From the NCBI GenBank assembly GCA_946481695.1, contig CAMLON010000030.1:1-19199 (forward strand): a stretch of 19,199 nt of DNA, given 5' to 3'. The position numbers and the translations under genes were made by a program. The first letter of the stretch is position 1; every line of letters starts with the position of its first letter. This DNA is from an uncultured Bartonella sp. GTDB taxonomy: Bacteria; Pseudomonadota; Alphaproteobacteria; Rhizobiales; Rhizobiaceae. The notes beneath the pieces were generated by a model. That model saw only the letters and a list, made by a program, of their open reading frames with translations, did not search any database and had not been told where the DNA came from. Positions 17,417-19,199 of this stretch are shown here, piece after piece.

Positions 17417-17683
17417 TTAAAATCCTGATTCAATGCGGCCATAAACCAACTGGGTAAACGAATAAATTTGACTGCCTACAAACGAAGCGGTGAGTGCAAG
17501 AACAACAAAAATGACGACGATTTTAGGTATAAAAGTCAGCGTCATTTCCTGTATTTGCGTCAAAGCTTGAAAAAGAGCGATAACAATGCCTATGGCCATA
17601 GCAGCACCAACGGCAGGACCGCTTGCAACCAGAACGGTCCAGACTGCCGCCGTCATCATATCTACGGCATCAGCTTCATTCAT
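17417..17683 (-). CDS. fliQ: Flagellar export apparatus protein FliQ
   Basis: 88-aa inner-membrane protein of the flagellar type III export gate, which assembles with FliP and FliR. Two hydrophobic hairpin segments are at about residues 14-40 and 50-75. TQIQEMTLTFIPKIV in the loop is the family signature. Length equals E. coli FliQ (89). AGGAAAA precedes the ATG, 19 nt after the flgD stop. In rhizobia flhA and fliR normally follow; here neither does, and the plus-strand region with the unknown genes begins instead. Confidence 0.96.
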   Translation of the reverse strand: MNEADAVDMMTAAVWTVLVASGPAVGAAMAIGIVIALFQALTQIQEMTLTFIPKIVVIFVVLALTASFVGSQIYSFTQLVYGRIESGF

Positions 17684-17702
17684 TTTTCCTAATCCCGATA
17701 GA

Positions 17703-18356
17703 TCAAGCCTGTGGCTTGTTATTCATCACAGTCACACCAGGCCCGATGAGAAGGTCTTTTCCGTTGTCCAGTTTAGCAATCAAACCGTCGCTGTAAATCG
17801 TGACAGATTGTGCCGTTCCTGCAGTCACAACGCCTTTTTCATCGGTAAATGAAAGATATTTTCCCACATATCCTTCCGCGCGGGAAATCGGGCCATCAAC
17901 CATAATGTTCTTGAGCGATTGTGCCATTGAATCAAGTTTGGTGTTTGTCTGGGTTTGTTGTTCGACTGCCGAGAAGCTTGCCAATTGCGAAACAAATTCG
18001 GTTGAATCCATCGGCTTTGTAGGATCCTGATTCTTCATTTGCGCAATAAGCAACTTGATGAAAGTATTATAATCGGCCGTTGCCGCTTTTCCGTCCGTGC
18101 TCGATGTAGCAGTCGTAGAACCGGTAGTCGTGCCGGTATTCGACGTCGAAGGCGTTTGCGTTCCGGTCGTTGGTGCAGCTGTTGTTGTAGGAGCAGCATT
18201 CGTACCTGTGGTTGCACTCTTATTATCGTCTGTTTTTGGTTCAGCCTGCGAGGCAAAACTCGATAAAGACGGTGAAGTCTTTCCAGCAGCGGTATTCGTT
18301 GCCGGAGTATATTTCATAAGGCTTGATGTGTTATTATCGACAGCACTTATGGTCAT
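17703..18356 (-). CDS. flgD: Flagellar hook-capping protein FlgD with Thr/Ser-rich linker
   Basis: 217-aa scaffold protein that caps the growing hook and is exported through the flagellar apparatus. The conserved core lies at residues 96-133 (YNTFIKLLIAQMKNQDP, then STEFVSQLASFSAVEQ). The C-terminal part from about 153 (GPISRAEGYVGKYLSF) is the short beta-rich region of rhizobial FlgD. Residues of about 45-88 form a low-complexity Thr/Ser/Gly/Pro linker, expanded relative to the compact rhizobial FlgD proteins. A strong AGGAGA lies before the ATG. It stands between flbT and fliQ, the usual rhizobial order. Confidence 0.95.
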   Translation of the reverse strand: MTISAVDNNTSSLMKYTPATNTAAGKTSPSLSSFASQAEPKTDDNKSATTGTNAAPTTTAAPTTGTQTPSTSNTGTTTGSTTATSSTDGKAATADYNTFIKLLIAQMKNQDPTKPMDSTEFVSQLASFSAVEQQTQTNTKLDSMAQSLKNIMVDGPISRAEGYVGKYLSFTDEKGVVTAGTAQSVTIYSDGLIAKLDNGKDLLIGPGVTVMNNKPQA

Positions 18357-18372
18357 GAATTTTCTCCTAAAA

Positions 18373-18801
18373 TTAGGCTGTTTTCTTTTCCTTTGCAGGG
18401 GCGGGCTTTTTACCCATAATTGTGGCTTCCCGATCGAACAATCCGCGGATTACTTTCAAGACTTCGAAAATCTTATCTTGTTCGGTTAAATCGATACATT
18501 CACGCAAGCCTGCAAGAATTTCAGGATCGTTAAATGTGCGCAGCAGCTTGCCAAGCATCTCGACAAAGATTGTGACTGTTTTGTCAGCTGTATCGGGGTC
18601 GATCAACATGATCTGAGCAGCAAAATAAAGTTGCTTCAGAGGAGTATTTGTGTCCTCGACCTGCATAACATGTGCTTCAAGAAGAAAGGTTGCATCATTC
18701 AGAAGCTCTAAGGTGACCTTGCGATCTGGACGCAAAACTGCTCCGTTCAGATAGATTTTTTCATTAGGCCGCAATGTAATATGCATGGTTTTTTCAGTCA
18801 T
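18373..18801 (-). CDS. flbT: Flagellin mRNA regulator FlbT
   Basis: 142-aa protein from the ATG at 18799-18801. The frame is open 29 codons further into flaF, but the chosen start has GGAGAAAAG upstream and gives the family N-terminus, HITLRPNEKIYLNGAVLRPDRK. FlbT in Caulobacter binds flagellin mRNA and represses its translation; in Brucella it promotes flagellin expression. The core NDATFLLEAHVMQ and LKQLYFAAQIMLIDP is typical. The start overlaps the flaF stop by 8 bp, so FlaF and FlbT are translated together, fitting their opposite or joint control of flagellin. The Lys/Ala/Pro-rich tail is not conserved. Confidence 0.94.
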   Translation of the reverse strand: MTEKTMHITLRPNEKIYLNGAVLRPDRKVTLELLNDATFLLEAHVMQVEDTNTPLKQLYFAAQIMLIDPDTADKTVTIFVEMLGKLLRTFNDPEILAGLRECIDLTEQDKIFEVLKVIRGLFDREATIMGKKPAPAKEKKTA

Positions 18802-19168
18802 TTTTACTTTTCTCCGGATTTGTAGCAAGCCCGTCTCTGATGGATTCAGAGATTTCCACCAAAGCATCAAAGTCTGCTGTTTCCCCATTTTCTAATCTCT
18901 GAATTTCCTTCAGAATAAAAAAACCAATGGAAATCAGAGAGGCTTTCAGGTCCGTCGGGAGTGCATTTTCCGCCAGCCCCAAATCTTCAATCAAAATAAT
19001 CCATAACTTGCGTGTAAACGTTACAGCTTCGTAAGTTTCGCGAGTTTTGGGCCCTGCTTTCTGAGCAGCACGCAGCATTTTTATACAACGGTCAAAAAGG
19101 ATACTTTCCCGTTCACGGGCTCCTATCTGATCGTCTTCCATTACATCTTCGTACCGCATCTGATACAT
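18794..19168 (-). CDS. flaF: Flagellin synthesis regulator FlaF
   Basis: 124-aa protein, from ATG 19166-19168 with GGGGAA upstream; one codon further up is a TTG. FlaF is a small helical alphaproteobacterial regulator required for flagellin production and secretion. Recognisable features are the RERESILFDRCIKMLRAAQKAG segment region (about residues 18-39), LWIILIEDLGLAENALP and LKASLISIGFFILKEIQRL. It is complete in the window, with about 30 nt of upstream sequence remaining, so any gene before it (flgL in rhizobia) lies outside. Confidence 0.93.
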   Translation of the reverse strand: MYQMRYEDVMEDDQIGARERESILFDRCIKMLRAAQKAGPKTRETYEAVTFTRKLWIILIEDLGLAENALPTDLKASLISIGFFILKEIQRLENGETADFDALVEISESIRDGLATNPEKSKND

Positions 19169-19199
19169 CAAAAATTCCCCAGATTTTACATCCGTGTTA

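Noticed and set aside
18039..18489. Plus-strand Val- or Arg/Cys-rich frames over flgD
   Set aside because: They are shadows of the Thr-rich linker of FlgD on the other strand.

Overview
The window reads as chromosomal DNA of an alphaproteobacterium of the Rhizobiales/Hyphomicrobiales, most probably Bartonella or a close relative. Three things point there: the contiguous minus-strand run ctpA - rppH (ialA) - ialB, a known Bartonella arrangement; a rhizobial-type flagellar block flaF-flbT-flgD-fliQ with the alphaproteobacterial regulators FlaF and FlbT; and a moderate-to-low GC appearance with A/T-rich intergenic DNA. Flagellar genes exclude the flagella-less Bartonella species, but the species cannot be fixed from the sequence alone.

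Layout. (1) 1-178: the 3' end of a plus-strand Zn/Cd/Pb-type P1B ATPase, closed by a terminator shared with the convergent ialB. (2) 217-9508, minus strand: a long housekeeping run that reads, in transcription order from the right, obgE, proB, proA, nadD, rsfS, rlmH, an EnvC-like gene, ctpA, a terminator and a 17-bp inverted repeat, rppH, ialB. Spacings are very tight from proA through ctpA and between obgE and proB. The run joins ribosome assembly (ObgE, RsfS, RlmH), proline synthesis (ProB, ProA), NAD synthesis (NadD), envelope and peptidoglycan remodelling (EnvC-like, CtpA), RNA 5'-end turnover (RppH) and an exported IalB protein. (3) 9956-12093, minus strand: ppx/gppA and rlmE, coupled by an ATGA overlap. 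(4) 12413-12486: tRNA-Gln(CTG), plus strand. (5) 12487-13375: about 890 nt with no recognisable gene but with a perfect TTGAT-N4-ATCAA Fnr/FixK-type box, followed by a small very acidic protein gene (13376-13627) and a terminator. (6) 14027-15814: divergent stand-alone phnN (minus) and purU (plus), separated by about 240 nt containing two compact inverted repeats. (7) 16236-16967: an unrecognised 243-aa hydrophilic protein gene with strong ribosome-binding site and terminator. (8) 17417-19168: flagellar genes fliQ, flgD, flbT, flaF on the minus strand; flaF is the first seen and the set stops after fliQ, with no flhA following.

Most of the window is well-conserved core genome. The parts least explained by known families are the inverted repeat upstream of rppH, the gene-free stretch with the Fnr/FixK-type box, the acidic 83-aa protein, the phnN-purU intergenic repeats, and the 243-aa protein beside the interrupted flagellar cluster. 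I did not find a defence system, CRISPR array, insertion sequence, prophage or secretion-effector module.
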